A stretch of DNA of 64,000 nucleotides from contig JAAONU010000011.1 in NCBI GenBank assembly GCA_012932295.1, forward strand, positions 46,440,352-46,504,351, written 5' to 3'. This stretch comes from Cyclina sinensis. Its lineage: Eukaryota; Mollusca; Bivalvia; Venerida; Veneridae. Of the stretch, positions 1 to 14,000 are shown in pieces (the first letter of the stretch is position 1; every line of letters starts with the position of its first letter). Position numbers and translations under genes: made by a program. A model generated the notes under the pieces. The model did no database searches and had not been told where the DNA came from. It saw only the letters and a program-made list of their open reading frames with translations.

Positions 1-92
1 GAGTCGTTATTACTCTGTGGTGAATCGTTATATGAACCTGTGGCGAATCGTTAGTGGCGAATCGTTATTGTGGCGAATCGTTACATTTTCTG
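1..92 (+). repeat. Satellite block, copy 1 (GTGGCGAATCGTTA units)
   Basis: Several short units built on GTGGCGAATCGTTA are strung together, cut off by the left window edge. The block is nearly identical to 1709-1803, in the same orientation. The two copies could be the ends of one element of about 1.7 kb, or two dispersed copies; no coding sequence between them decides this. Confidence 0.7.
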
Positions 93-1686
93 ATATGCAA
101 AATACTTTCTCACAATTGTGTGCAATTGTATTATATAGTTATGCTAAATAAATTAATTCCTTTGTTTTCTTAGTTATTACGCGAATATAACATGAAAAAT
201 GCAAGTTGTTTCTTAACAAACTCGAATTTTTTCAAGTACAGAAAAAAGTCCATGTCCATAAATTGATTACGTTTTTACTCCTAAATCTCGCCGATGGAAG
301 ACATATCTACACAGATATATACAAGGTGAACAATCAACTGGGTTTATTAAGTAAAGGGAAAAGTCTACTCTTCGATGCATTGATTGTATTTTATTTCTAC
401 GTTCATAATTTCTTTTTTATAAAATAAAACCTTTACTGCATACAACTTTTACACATTTTTGAAGTATATATACATTTTATCTACAAAACACTTCACTTTT
501 TTTAAAGTTCACTCAAACTGGTCCGTATATGTATGAACACCTTTACAAGAGGTCACAGGTCTGAATTTCCCCCCGATGGTACGCCTCCCAAATTTGCTGC
601 CCAAATTCTTCCCTGAATGGATTTGTCATTTTTGTTTGAGAACGTTTAATTTGTCTTTTCTGTCAATGACAATCAAAGATAAACTTTCAACCCATATTTC
701 TTGTACGTAAGGTTTCTTTTGTTCATTATCCAGAAAAAAAAAGTTATATATAATTATTTTCAAGTCAAGTCAAGTCAATTTATTTCGCAATCGGCAAAAG
801 ATTTGCCTTTCGCCATTTACATTTGTGTGCATGAAAATATGGCCAAGACAATAATATATTTTGCAGACATAATATTGTTGAATCTGTTAATTGTAGGCCA
901 TGATGCGTTGATTTGTAATAAACGTTTACGCTCGGACAAATTAGAAGAAAATGAAATTCTGTCTCAATTCGTCTTTGATTGCAAAAACCACAGTATCTAT
1001 TTTCTCTAGGAGTATTATCATATCTACCAATTTCTATTGCTTAGGTATGTGAGGATACTCTAAAACGTGTTCATTGTATTCTTAATAGATCAGTTTCTAT
1101 ATTATCCAAGTACGATTCATATTCAAAGCTAGTTTTGAATTTGCTGTAATAAGACCATTTGTTTGTACTTGAGAGTGAAGCTAACCATTTTTGAATGTAT
1201 TGGTCAACTGTCTGTCTGTCTGTCTGTCTGTTTAACGTCTCATCCGAAAGACTAAATGGTTAATTAATTTGTTTCTGCGTATTTATACTACTCGTTAACC
1301 AAAAATATTTATCACTCAGCGACACGCTTCTTTCATTTTTCATAATTATATAACAAACTGTGCACAATTATATTTGAACCTTCGATCAAGGTTATTTTTA
1401 ATGGTAATAATAAGGAATATGATTACCACTTTAAAACTTTAATGTACAATGATTAAAAACACAATTTTGATTGATGTGTCATCGAACCGATCGATCAGTT
1501 GGATAAATGTGATATTATTAGTATTCATATTTTCCAGATCAGTAATGAGATAAATGTGCGACGTTTTATTATAATGAAGCTATTACAAACCAAAATTTCT
1601 TTTTCCAAATATTTATTTTCTTCAAATTATCATACAAAATAAATGAAAAACATAAGTACCACAAAAATATTTTATTTTAATTACTT

Positions 1687-1803
1687 TGTGGCGAATCGTT
1701 ATTTCTTTGTGACGAGTCGTTATTACTATGTGGTGAATCGTTATATGAACCTGTGGCGAATCGTTAGTGGCGAATCGTTATTGTGGCGAATCGTTACATT
1801 TTC
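1687..1803 (+). repeat. Satellite block, copy 2 (GTGGCGAATCGTTA units)
   Basis: About six units of GTGGCGAATCGTTA, some with a changed base (GACGAGTCG, GGTGAATCG), spaced 14-24 bp. The last 95 bp repeat the block at the left window edge almost base for base. It ends about 285 bp upstream of the CRNKL1 start codon. Confidence 0.75.
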
Positions 1804-2088
1804 AAAATTTGGTACTATGGTGCTGCAGAAAAGCTTTGAGGAAATTGATGCCATGCCATAAAATATACGACTTTCACCCTTATATATGTATTTGATTTGA
1901 TAATTGATTTAAAAAAACCCTGCCAACATAATTTACAAGCCCTAAACTTAATCGAACTAAGAGCTTTAAACAAAATGAAAAACAAGCGGAATACAGCAAA
2001 CTTCATGAAGTGTTAATAATATAGTTCACAAACAACGATTTTTCTGAAAAAAAATCATTTATCTGTATTTTAGGGAAAACTAGTCAAA

Positions 2089-5000
2089 ATGATGGAAGCG
2101 GATATGGAATCGAAGGAGGACAAAAGAAAAATGCCAAAGATTGCGAAGGTGAATTTCAGAAAATAAGAAAAAAAACAAACAAAAGTGATAATTTGTGTAA
2201 ATGTCTTTTATTTTCGCGATAAAGCAAAGTCAGTTCCATAGCAAAATAAAAAAAAATAAACCTGCACAATCATTACAATTTGGCATCTCAAATGTTACAA
2301 TGTTATGCGTTGTATTCCTTATCACCCATAAAAATCTATTTTCCTTATCTAAAAAAACGTAAATAACTTTTAAACAACTTATTCTCGGGTAAACAGAAAA
2401 ATGCAAAAGATTGCGAAGGTGAATTTCAGAAAATAAGAAAAAAAACAAACAAAAGTGATAATTTGTGTAAATGTCTTTTATTTTCGCGTTAAAGCAAAGT
2501 CAGTTCTTTCTAGTCCAAAATAGTTAGACGTACACCACAGATTTGATGCTATTTTTTACATTGGTCAAATCCGCTATAACGTCTAAAGAAATGTATTTAA
2601 AAGTCCATAGCAAAATGAAAAAAAATAAACCTGCACAATCATTACAATTTGGCACGTTAAATGTTACAATGTTATGCGTTGTATTCCTAATTCACGCATA
2701 AAAATCTATTTTCCTTATCTAACAAAAACGTAAATAACTTTTAAACAACTTTACACAATCTCGGGTAAACAGCCTCCTCATTGGTGTGTACTGCTTAGAG
2801 CGGTGGTTATAATAACCGAATTCTTTAGACGAAAATTTTAATGCGTGCTTCTGTCAGTGCATAGATCACTAAAGAAACAATTATTTCATTCAGACTAATT
2901 TCGTATTATGTGTTATGGAGTGACGTCACAGTGCAACTCGGAATTTCAAATATGCTGGGTCAACATGAAGTGGATTTCATGTACCTTTTTAAATAAATGG
3001 ATAAATGGCTACTTATCGAGAGTAATTTTTGCATATTTATAGTTATTGAGAAAAAAATGCTTCTGTTTTTTATGTAGTCAGTTGTTTTTTGTAAAAAAAA
3101 AAGTTTAAGACTTGATTTACCATTAAATTCAAATCAACTCGAGAAGCGTGTCGATTTGTGCTTTAGGAAATTTGCCAGTTAAAGAAAGACTTCGCATTTT
3201 CCGACAAATGTAAAACTGTAGTTGCAGACTTACAAACAAATTTATTACATTAAAATAGAACAAATTTAAGAATAGTAAGAAAAAAAATATGCAGTACTAT
3301 TTTTAAAGAGGTGAGGTAAATGATTCTACTTGCTTTCCTCTTCACCTTTTCTTCTGTAATTTGCATTACAAAATTGACTTCCATTTGACCAGGCCAGTAT
3401 TGGAAAGTGATGTTCATAATGATGACACAGTATATAATATTTTATTCAATTCTTTTTTTCTAGGTGAAGAATAAAATGCCAGCACCAGTACAGATAACAG
3501 CAGAGCAGCTTTTGAGAGAAGCTAAAGAAAGGGAGCTAGAGCTTGTTCCTCCAGTATGTACACAGACTTTAGTTTTGTGTTGTAAGAATCATAAACTTAA
3601 TGATTTTACAGCAGACTTGGTTTAGCTTTTTACCCTAGACTTGATTATATCCAAAGATATCTGTTTGTCAATCATTAACAAGTAATAAATGATATACTGC
3701 CCAGTGGGTCATTCAACTGATAATTTAAAGAAGAAAATTGTTCAAATATGTCACCTTTACACATTCAGACTCTGCCAAAGTGATCCTTTGGAATAAATGG
3801 CTACAACAACAACTCCATATAAAAGACTAATATTAATGCATTAAGTTTATCTGTTGCACTTAGAATTTTTCACTGACACCTTAACATCTGATAATACAAT
3901 CAGTTTCATTCATAGTTACATGATTTAAAAAAAAAAAATATACGCTAAAGTTTATGCTGCTTCAAAAGATAAGGTTATAAAGTAATTGATATGAAGGGAT
4001 CAAAGTTTCACATATGCACAGTCTTACTGTAGCCACTAGGTCTGGTCTTACTCATATTTGTACACACAATGTGAGTGAATTGTAAATTTGTCAACAGAGG
4101 TTTTTCTGAGAGTTAAAATATCCCAGGAAATCCATTTTACTATCATATAAAATTCATATGTCCTACAATTTATTTCATTTCAGCCTCCAAAACAAAAAAT
4201 ATCTGATCCAGATGAGCTTCAGGCATATCGTCTAAGACAACGAAAGGTAAGAACAAGTACCTGTGCTTTCGATTATTTCATTCCATTCAGTATGACATAA
4301 AAAAAATGATTCAGTAGGTGAATGGAAAAAATGTGCTACCAGCATCTTTCTTTTATAACATTTATAACTTCATGGCATCCAACTGGCAATATGATGAATG
4401 AAGTACAACCAGCTGGAATAGGAAACATTTACTGCCTTTTAACATGACTTATGATTATGACCCCATGTATTTATGGAACTTAATGGTAATGGAGAGTCTT
4501 TTTTTTTTTGTAAATAGTAGTATAAGAAATCCATTTAAAACTCAAGGTTCTGTGAAATACAGAATACATCTGGAAGAAGGATGGCATTGCATAAATGTCA
4601 GTGCAAGTTAGTCTTAAAAAAAAAATTTTCAGGCCTTTTCTATGAATATAATTTCAGATGTTTGAAGACAACATCCGGAAGAACCGTAATTTGATGACGA
4701 ACTGGATCAAATATGCTTCCTGGGAAGAGAGTCAGAAAGAAATACAGCGGTGAGCAATCTCAGTTAAACAAATGCTTTGAGACAATTTGAAAAAAAAAGG
4801 ATGAATTTTTCACATATCTGAAATATTATTAAAAGTAATTTAAGTTAGGATTAATAGCAATTTGACTAGAAAGAATGACACACTGCTACTGCAGGTCTTT
4901 ATGTTAAGATTTATCCCCCCTGACATATATTGGGAAATAAGAGTTCATTTGCATTTTGACAATAGTGTTTATAATATGATTGTTCTCTTGATATAAATTT

Positions 5001-8000
5001 TAGGGCTAGGTCAGTTCATGAAAGAGCTCTTGATGTGGACCACAGAAATATCACAGTCTGGTTGAAATATGCCGAGATGGAAATGAGGTAGGACATTTAT
5101 TTAAAGATAATAATGGTTTTTGATATGTTTATTTAAGGGTTGTAATCTACACTGTACATGTACAGTGTATGAAAGGTAGCCCCGAGATGAAACACAATGA
5201 GCCATTTTACATGTGTTGTATGCTAGACTCATAACTATTGGCTTATGTCTACATTGGTTTTGATCATTCAGTTCTTGTTAGCGGCTCTGTACATGTAAAA
5301 TTTAGTGGAGATCATTCAAATAAAGATATTCAACCAGGACAATGGTTAATGTACCCTAAGCTTATATGTCCAAATCTCATCATGAATTATAATTGGACTT
5401 TTATATTCCATGTTGGTCTGCACTCCATGTACAGTAATATCTCTTGTAAGGAGTTCCTCTTTACTTACTGTGAAACATATATATGTGAATTAATGAAGAC
5501 CAGCAAAAATGAGAAAATGGTGTTTCTGAACTAAAGGAACATCTGAGAAAAAAGACTACCAGTCATTATGTTGAAATGCTTCACCATCTTTGAGCATTTG
5601 TTAACATGTTTGACCACTTCTGCTCATTTGAAGTTTTGTCACCATAAAAAAAAAACATACATGAAGAGTATAGCACAGTTTATCAAGGAATCCGAATTAA
5701 AGTATTTACCAAAAGTTAAGACTCTGCTCTGCTTTGATAGCTCTCTCCTGTGTTCCCTTTCAGTAATGTTGCATTGATGGTTATAAAATTGTTCTGCTTG
5801 TGTTTTATTTTAGGAATCGTCAGATCAATCATGCAAGGAATATTTGGGACAGAGCAGTAACAGTTCTTCCAAGAGCAAATCAGTTCTGGTATAAATATAC
5901 TTACATGGAGGAGATGTTGGGAAATATTGCAGGTACTGTGTTTGTAATAACTGAAATGGTGATCATATATACCAGGTTAAACATGAAAACTTTAAAAGAC
6001 AGATAACTTGCATTCAAACATGCCAAGAGTATTTTCAAGCTGTAAAGTGTTTCATGTGCAACACACTGTGATTTTTATATTCATTTATTTATTATGGTCA
6101 TCAGTAGCTGTTTATTGACAATACTAAGACAAAGTCCTATCAATGGATTGTATTTCGATCACTTTACTTTTACAATAACCAAATTTGCTCACATTTTGTA
6201 TAATTTGTCAAAATTTTTGTAGCTTGGCATTAAAAGATTTGGGAGATCTGTGTGTGTAATTTCATGTGTGTGTCCATTGTAAGATATACTGTAATAAGCT
6301 GGTACCAGTTGTTTGTGACTGATAAAAATTGTATTATTTTTGTGTTTCAGGATGTCGTCAGGTGTTTGAGAGATGGATGGAGTGGGAACCCGAAGAACAA
6401 GCATGGCACTCTTACATTAACTTTGAACTACGATACAAGGAATTGGATAGGGCAAGAATGATCTATGAAAGATATATCCTTTAACATTCATATACTATAT
6501 ACATATTTTATCATGTATGTTGTGTTGTTGAATTCAGTAATTTAGCTTTCTCCAATATGAATAAAAAAATATTGCTGGCAAATGCACTATGATTTCACAC
6601 TGGATCAGAAAGGACAATTTATGATGGGCCTGTTTGTATGTATCCTAACTTGGAACAATGGTCTGTCTGATTTTCAATACTGTTTGGTAAAAAAGTTGTA
6701 TATAATGAAGAGATTACTTGTTTACCTTGATTTCCTTAAATGTTTCATTTTAGGGGATATGTATTTAGTGTAAGCTTTGTTGGATTTAAATTTTGTATAA
6801 AAAAAGGTTTTAGTATTTGAGTAGTTAAACCTTTTTTTAACAGTTAACTGATTACTTACTGTAGCATTAAGCCTTTGCTTAGACTTTAATCAGCATAACA
6901 TGCTGATGTTGAACAGGAACTAAATTGATAGGGGAAAAAAGACATTAAAGTGAAAACGCATGGATTGTGTGAATGAAGTGATTCATTTCAACATTAGTTG
7001 ATATATGAATAGCACATATTACTTCCAGTACTGTAAAATTTTATTTTTTTATGGTATCTGTATATATTACTTAGCATTGATGTGACGGGTTCAGTTCAAA
7101 TAATCAAATTATAAATGCATGTCATAGGTTGAAGGATCACAGAATGTTGATCCTTAAATCATGAATATTGCAAACCTTTGCAGACCATATGGTCAGTTGT
7201 CAGGATTATGAGAGCGGGAGGAAGTATCAGCTATTTATTTTGAATTTTTATACAATGTTTAATACAGCTTCAATGATAGTTTTAGTAGGATTCATATCAA
7301 TCTGTTGTTTTCACTACAAATACTCATTTTTTTACCTGATCATCAGTGTGCCAATCTAGTATACAGTTAACCAGTCATGCAACAACATCCCTAATAAAAA
7401 AGAAATCATCCTATTAAATCTGTTTTCCTTGACTGTGTGTACTTGTGATAGTTCATCCTGAGGTAAAGAACTGGATCAAATATGCCAAGTTTGAGGAGAA
7501 GAATGCTTATATCAATAGTGCCCGGTCCATCTACGAGCGGGCCGTGGAATACTTCGGTGAAGACAACATGGATGAGAAACTTATCATAGCGTTCGCCAAG
7601 TTTGAAGAAGGACAGAAAGAGGTATTTTTACATGTGTTTTGATACATGGATTAATTAATCTCCATATATATCAGTTTGGATAAATTGATCCCCAACACTT
7701 CTTAACCACCTTTTTACACCAACTGTACGAGTAAGAACTGATTAAGTATGAAATAATTAGAAATACATCCATGTTTATAGAATATCTCATTAGAACATCT
7801 AGCAACAAAGTAACCACCAGAGATATAGGAAGAAGTGTATTAGTATTTTTTAAGCTTAACATATTCCAGTTTGAAACAGGTGACTGTGTAGAATTTTAAG
7901 TTTGTTCATTAGAAAAAAAGGAAGAGTGGCAATTTATAAGTTTTGACATGTTTTTTTTTTGTTATTTCTTAATAGAAAAAGTCTCATAATTGATTATCAA

Positions 8001-11000
8001 AATTTGATCATACAAGTGAATGTTTTCAGCATGAAAGAGCAAGGGTGATATACAAGTATGCATTGGACCACTTACCAAAAGAAAAATGTCAAGAAATTTA
8101 TAAAAACTACACAGTACATGAGAAGAAATTTGGATCTCGTGCAGCCATTGAAGATGTGATTGTCAGCAAGAGAAGATTCCAGTATGAAGAAGTAAGTGAA
8201 GCTTTGTTATAAGAATTTTTGTCATTGTTCAACCCTTAATAACCAGTTGTTTTGGTCATTTGCTTAATATCAGGATGTTGCTGGTTTGAAACCTTGTCAT
8301 ACCAAAGTCAAAAAGATTTATACCTGCAATTTTCTGCACAGTTTAATCTTTTTTATTTTTCATCAAATGGGGAAAGAAGTTCTTGCAACAAACTTGATAT
8401 TAAGCCCACTCATTGACTCCATCTTGGGTTCAGACTAGTATTTGTGCCAAAAGTATGGAATATTGAAAATAATTGTAGATTCTCACTCTTGTTGAGATTC
8501 CAGCTGTAGGAATCCTCTGATTTTGTAGTACTGATTTTACTTCCCAGCACTGTCCTGGTGCTAAGTACAGTAATTTTTTTTTGCTATTAAGACCACCTTC
8601 ATTATTTCAAATTCATGCAAAAATCTGGAATTTTTAGTACCTAAAGTCTAAAATTAAGAGCAAAAAATTTACACTGATCCTTTATTAAAATCACTTTTTG
8701 ACTGTTTTTACAGTACTACAAAATTTTCTGATCAGTCTTTGTCCATCCTCCGTCCGTCCGTCGTCAACTTTTCATTCAAATGACATCTCCTCTGAAACCA
8801 AACAGCCAAATTAAATGAAACTTGCCTGGGATGTTCCTTGCATGAAGCTCTTGTTCAAATGGTTCTGGTCCATTGCATTTCTGGTTCACTGGAGCTAAAA
8901 TTAGATTTTAAAAGTTGGATCTTTAAAATCTTCTTCTCCGAAACCTCAAGGCCTGGAGCTTAGATATTTGGTATGAAGCATCATCTAGTGGACCTCTACC
9001 AAGTTTGTTCAAATCATGACCGTGGGGTCAAAACTGACCCCACCCCAGGGGTCAGTTGATTTTACATAGATTTATATAGGGAAAACTTAAAAATCTTCTT
9101 GTCAGAAACCTCAAGGCCTGGAGCTTAGATATTTGGTATGAAGCATTGTCCTGTAGACCTTAACCAAGTTTGTTCAAATCATGGCTCCTGGGTCAAAAAT
9201 GGCCCCGCCCCAGCGGTCACATGTTTTACATAGAGTTATATAGGAAAAACTTTAAAAAATCTTTTTGTCAGAATCCACAAGGCCTAGAGTTAAGATATTT
9301 GGTGTGCAGCATTGGCCAGTGGACCTTTACCAAGTTTGTTCAAATCATGGCTCCTGGGTCAAAAAAGGCCCCGCCCCAGGTGTCACATGTTTTACATAGA
9401 GTTATATAGGAAAAATTTTTAAAAATTCTTTTTGTAAGAAACCGCAAAGCCTAGAGTTTAGATATTTAGTGTGCAGCATTGTCCAGTGGACCTTTAACAA
9501 GTTTGTTCAAATCATGGCTCCCGGGTTAAAAATGGCCCCTTCCCAGGGGTCACGTTTTACATAGATTTATATAGGGAAAACTATTAAAAAATCTACTTGT
9601 CAGAAACTGCAAGGCCTAGAGTTTAGATATTTGGTGTGTAGCATTGTCCAGTGGACCTTTACCAAGTTTGTTCAAATCATGGCTCCTGGGTCAAAATGGC
9701 CCCGCCTCAGGGGTCACATGTTTTACATTGATTTATATAGGGAAAACTTTAAAAAATCTTCTTGTCAGAAACTGCAAGACCTACAGTTTAGATATTTGGT
9801 GTGCAGCATTGTCCAGTGGACCTTTACCAAGTTTGTTCAAATCATGGCTCCTGGGTCAAAAATGGCCCCACCCCAGGGGTCACATGTTTAATATAGAAGT
9901 ATATAGGAAAAACTTTTAAAAATCTTCTTGTCAGATTACTGCAAGACCTACAGTTTAGATATTTGGTATGCAGCATTATCCAGTGGACCTTTACCAAGTT
10001 TGTTCAAATCATGGCTCCTGGGTCAAAAATGGCCCCACCCCAGGGGTCACATGTTTTACAAAGAGTTATATAGGAAAAACATTAAAAAATCTTCTTGTCA
10101 GAAACTGCAAGGCCAAGAGTTAAGATATTTGGTGTGTAGCATTGTCCAGTGGACCTCTACTAAGTTTGTTCAAATCATGGTCCCTGGGTCAAAAATGGCC
10201 CTGCCCCAGGGGTCACATAGAGTTATACAGGAAAAACTTTAAAAATCTTCTTTTCAGATACCACAAGGCCTAGAGTTAAGATATTTGGTGTACAGCATTC
10301 TCTACTATACCTCTACCAAGTTTGTTCAAATCATAGCCCCTTGGTCAAAAAAGGCCCCGCCCTTGGGGTCACATGTTTTACATAGAGTTATATAGGAAAA
10401 ATTTTAAAAATCTTCTTGTCAGAAACCACAAGGCCTAGAGTTAAGATATTTGGTGTACAGCATTGTCTTCTGGACCTCTACCAAGTTTGTTCAAATCATG
10501 ACCCTGGTGTCAAAACTGGCCCCACCTGGGGGGGGGGAGGATTTATATAGGGAAAACTTTGAAAATCTGCTTTTTGAAACACATGGGGGGGGGAGGATTT
10601 ATATAGGGAAAACTTTGAAAATCTGCTTTTTGAAACACCAAGGGCTATACCTTCAATTGTTCATTGTTATGTCTCCCACCAACCCCGCCCTTCTGATGGA
10701 GACATATTGTTATTGCCTTGTCCATGGGTGTCTGTTTGTCTGTCTGTCTTTCACACTTTGTTTCCTTTCAATAACTTGAGTACCAGTTGACCCAAAGCCT
10801 TCACACTTCACAGGGTTATTGCCCTTATTGAGAACAAAAAATCCCTTGTGTCAGTAGGTCAAAGGTCAAGGTCAGAGGGACCTCTAGAGTGAAAACCGTT
10901 TCCACTCAATAACAGGATTACCATTTAACCCAGAGCCTCCAAACTTCATAGGATGATTGTTTTTACTTAATAGAAGAACCATGTTGTTTTTTGGGCTAGT

Positions 11001-14000
11001 ATGTCAAAGGTCAGTGTCACAAGGACCTGTAGAGTGAAAACTATTTCTGCAGAGTAACTGTAGTACCATTACACCCAGGGCCTTCAAACTTTATAGGATA
11101 ATTGTATTAGGAGAACCCTTTTGTTTTTAGGGTCCATAGGTCAAAGGTTAAGTTCACAGGGACCTGTAGAGTGAAAACTGTTCCAGCTTAGTAACTTGAG
11201 TACCATTTTACTCAGAGCCTTTAAACTTCATAGGATGATTTTCTTTACTCAGTAAAAGAACCCAATCATTTTTGGGGTCAGTAGGTCAAAAGTAAAGGTC
11301 ACAGGGATCTGTAGAGTGAAAACTATTTCTTCTCAGTAACTGGAGTATCATTACACCCAGAACCTTTAAATTTTATTGGGTAATTATATTAGAAGAACCC
11401 TATTGTTTTTGGGGTCTGTAGGTCTAAGGTAAAGTCACTGGGACCTGTAGAGTAAAACAATTTCTGCTAAAGAATTTGAGTAACATTACACCCAGAGTCT
11501 TCAAACTTACTGCAAACTTTATCAAACTTGCACCCATAAAAACTAATAATGATATTTGTAACATCAGCAATGAGACTCAGGTGAGCGATTTAGGGCCATC
11601 ATGGCCCTCTTGTTTTTTTAGTGGCTTTTTACTGTACCATATTGGTATTGTCAGAAATATAAAAAAGAAGCTTCTTTTTTCTAAAAAATAAAATACTGAT
11701 ACTTGTTTTCCGATACTATGTCAGTCACAGAAGAGCTATGTAAAATTTTATAGACTTCGGAATTCTGGTAAGTACAAGTCTAAGGTTTTACAGAGAAATG
11801 GACTACAGTACTGCTGTATCTATATTGTTTCCAGAATTTTTCCCTGTTTTTGTCTGTATACAAGACTTGAATTGTTGTTACTCTAGTAGACCATTAATTT
11901 GGTACTTAAGAAGCAGAAGTAGTTTTGTTCACCATTTGTGGTCTTCTTTTCTTGTTGAAGTTTTTAATTTTTGCAGCATAAATCAGCATTGCCTTATTCA
12001 TGTTGTAGGAGGTGAAAGCAAACCCGCTGAACTATGATGCATGGTTTGACTATCTGCGGTTACTGGAGGCAGATGGAAATGTGGACCAGATAAGAGATAC
12101 ATATGAGCGAGCCATTGCTAATATACCGCCTGCCCAGGTAGGCTGTTTTCTGATATAGTACTATGTGAAAGATTCAGAGTTACTGTTTAGCCATGTAGAT
12201 ATTACCTGTATAAAGGAGCATCTTATTTTCCGTTCTGATAGTTCAGTTTTGAGGATTTTAGATATACTCAGTCCCAAATACAGTATTGCAATGTAAGGAG
12301 AAATATTCGGTCTGTCAAGCTGTCTACTTACAGTGGCTTATTACGAATGTTTTTGGGAACAGGCCTGTATGGTTTTAAGGCTTTTTTTACAGAATTATGC
12401 ATGTGAGAATTCAGGGATTCATGAGCAATATCATATTCACTGTTAACTGATCTTAAAACCTCTTTGCCAATGAGATCAGCAAAACCCTTAGTATGTGCCC
12501 CCTTTTTGAATTAGTTTCGACTTTCAGTTTTTCTGTACATTGATATCTTTAGGGGGAAGTAGGTTCAATTGCAAGGTATGAGTGCTGTAAAAATTTGAGA
12601 AAAAAATATATGTTTCAGATTTTTTAGCAGATTGTTAATAAGCATACAATACCTTTTCCTCTGTTTGAAATGATTTGTGAATGGATCCAATATTTCAGTG
12701 ATTTTGCACATTATTTCTTTCCATAAGAACACTGATTTATCTTGAGAAATAGATGACACCTATGTTTAGAAGGTTATAATTCTGCAGGCCATTATTTTAT
12801 TAATGAGAAAATGGCAAAATGATCCAAATTTTCTGCCAAGAAATCCTGGCAATTCCTTGCCTTTCTCAGTTCTATGTGCAGCATAAATTTCTTAACAAGG
12901 AATTTGTTGGTAGGATAAACGATTTTGGAGGAGATATATTTACCTGTGGATCAACTATGCATTGTATGAGGAACTGGAGGCAGAAGACGAGGAGAGAACA
13001 CGGCAGGTCTACAAGGCATGCCTCGATATCATCCCACACAAAAAGTTCACATTTGCCAAAGTATGGCTGCTGTTTGCACAGTTTGAGTTACGACACAAAA
13101 ACCTGCAGAATGCTAGGAAAGTTATGGTAAGTGAGGAAAAGAGATGATTTTGTATTTTAACAGTGCTCTCAAAAACTCGAAAAAGAGGAAAACTTTACGT
13201 CATAGATTATACAATTGTATTAAGGGTCATTCCAAATGAAAAATATATGGCACCCCTGGCCCTAATATTAAGAAAGGTATAAAAAGGCTTGTAATGGAAA
13301 AACAAATTATGGAATAGAAAAATCAAAGGTTTAAGGTGTTAGATTTTCATATTTCCATGGGATTTCAGATATTTCCGCTGTTGAATCTTACTGTATATAT
13401 AGCCCTTTATCTTTTGGATGCATTAATATGTTGCATCTGTTAAGCATTTTGAATGCTAGAAGTTAACATGTAAAACTTTGTCTGCTAATGAAGTAATATT
13501 TATAAGTCCAACTTTAAAATATTTTGATTTACGATAAATATTTCAGGGTGTTGCAATAGGGAAATGTCCCAAGAACAAACTGTTCCGTGGATATATTGAC
13601 ATGGAACTTCAACTAAGAGAGTTTGAACGCTGTCGAGTTCTGTATGAAAAGTTTTTAGAATTTGGACCAGAAAATTGTACTACATGGATGAAGGTAACTC
13701 TATAATTACTTTAATTGGGAAAGAAATTAACTCTATAATTACTTTAGCTGGGAAAGAAATTAGCTTTATAAATACTTTAGTTGGGAAAGAAATTAACTTT
13801 ATAAATACTTTAGTTGGGAAAGAAATTAACTTTATAAATACTTCAGTTGGGAAAGAATTAACTTTATAATAACTTTAATTGGGAAAGAAATTAGCTTTAT
13901 AAATACTTTAGTTGGGAAAGAAACTAACTTTATAATTACTTTAATTGGGAGAGAAATTAACTTTATAATTACTTTAGTTGGGAAAGAAATTATCTTTATA

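Larger units (their letters stand above)
1..2088. other. Upstream region of CRNKL1, non-coding
   Basis: I see no convincing gene here; the short open frames are AT-rich and resemble nothing known to me. The stretch is bounded by two copies of a small satellite block (1-92 and 1687-1803). A short TGTC microsatellite lies at about 1208-1232. The sequence just before the CRNKL1 start has a pyrimidine-rich tract ending in TAG at 2071-2073, which could be the acceptor of a 5' UTR intron. If so, the true promoter lies further left; none can be pinpointed. Confidence 0.6.

Noticed and set aside
9170..10242. Overlapping frames with [13 protein letters not shown] and [10 protein letters not shown] repeats
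   Set aside because: These are translations of the 166-bp core of a pearl-like element; the frames come and go between units.
8935..10640. Regularly spaced repeats that might suggest a CRISPR array
   Set aside because: The repeats are adjacent 166-bp units with no spacers, in a eukaryotic intron.
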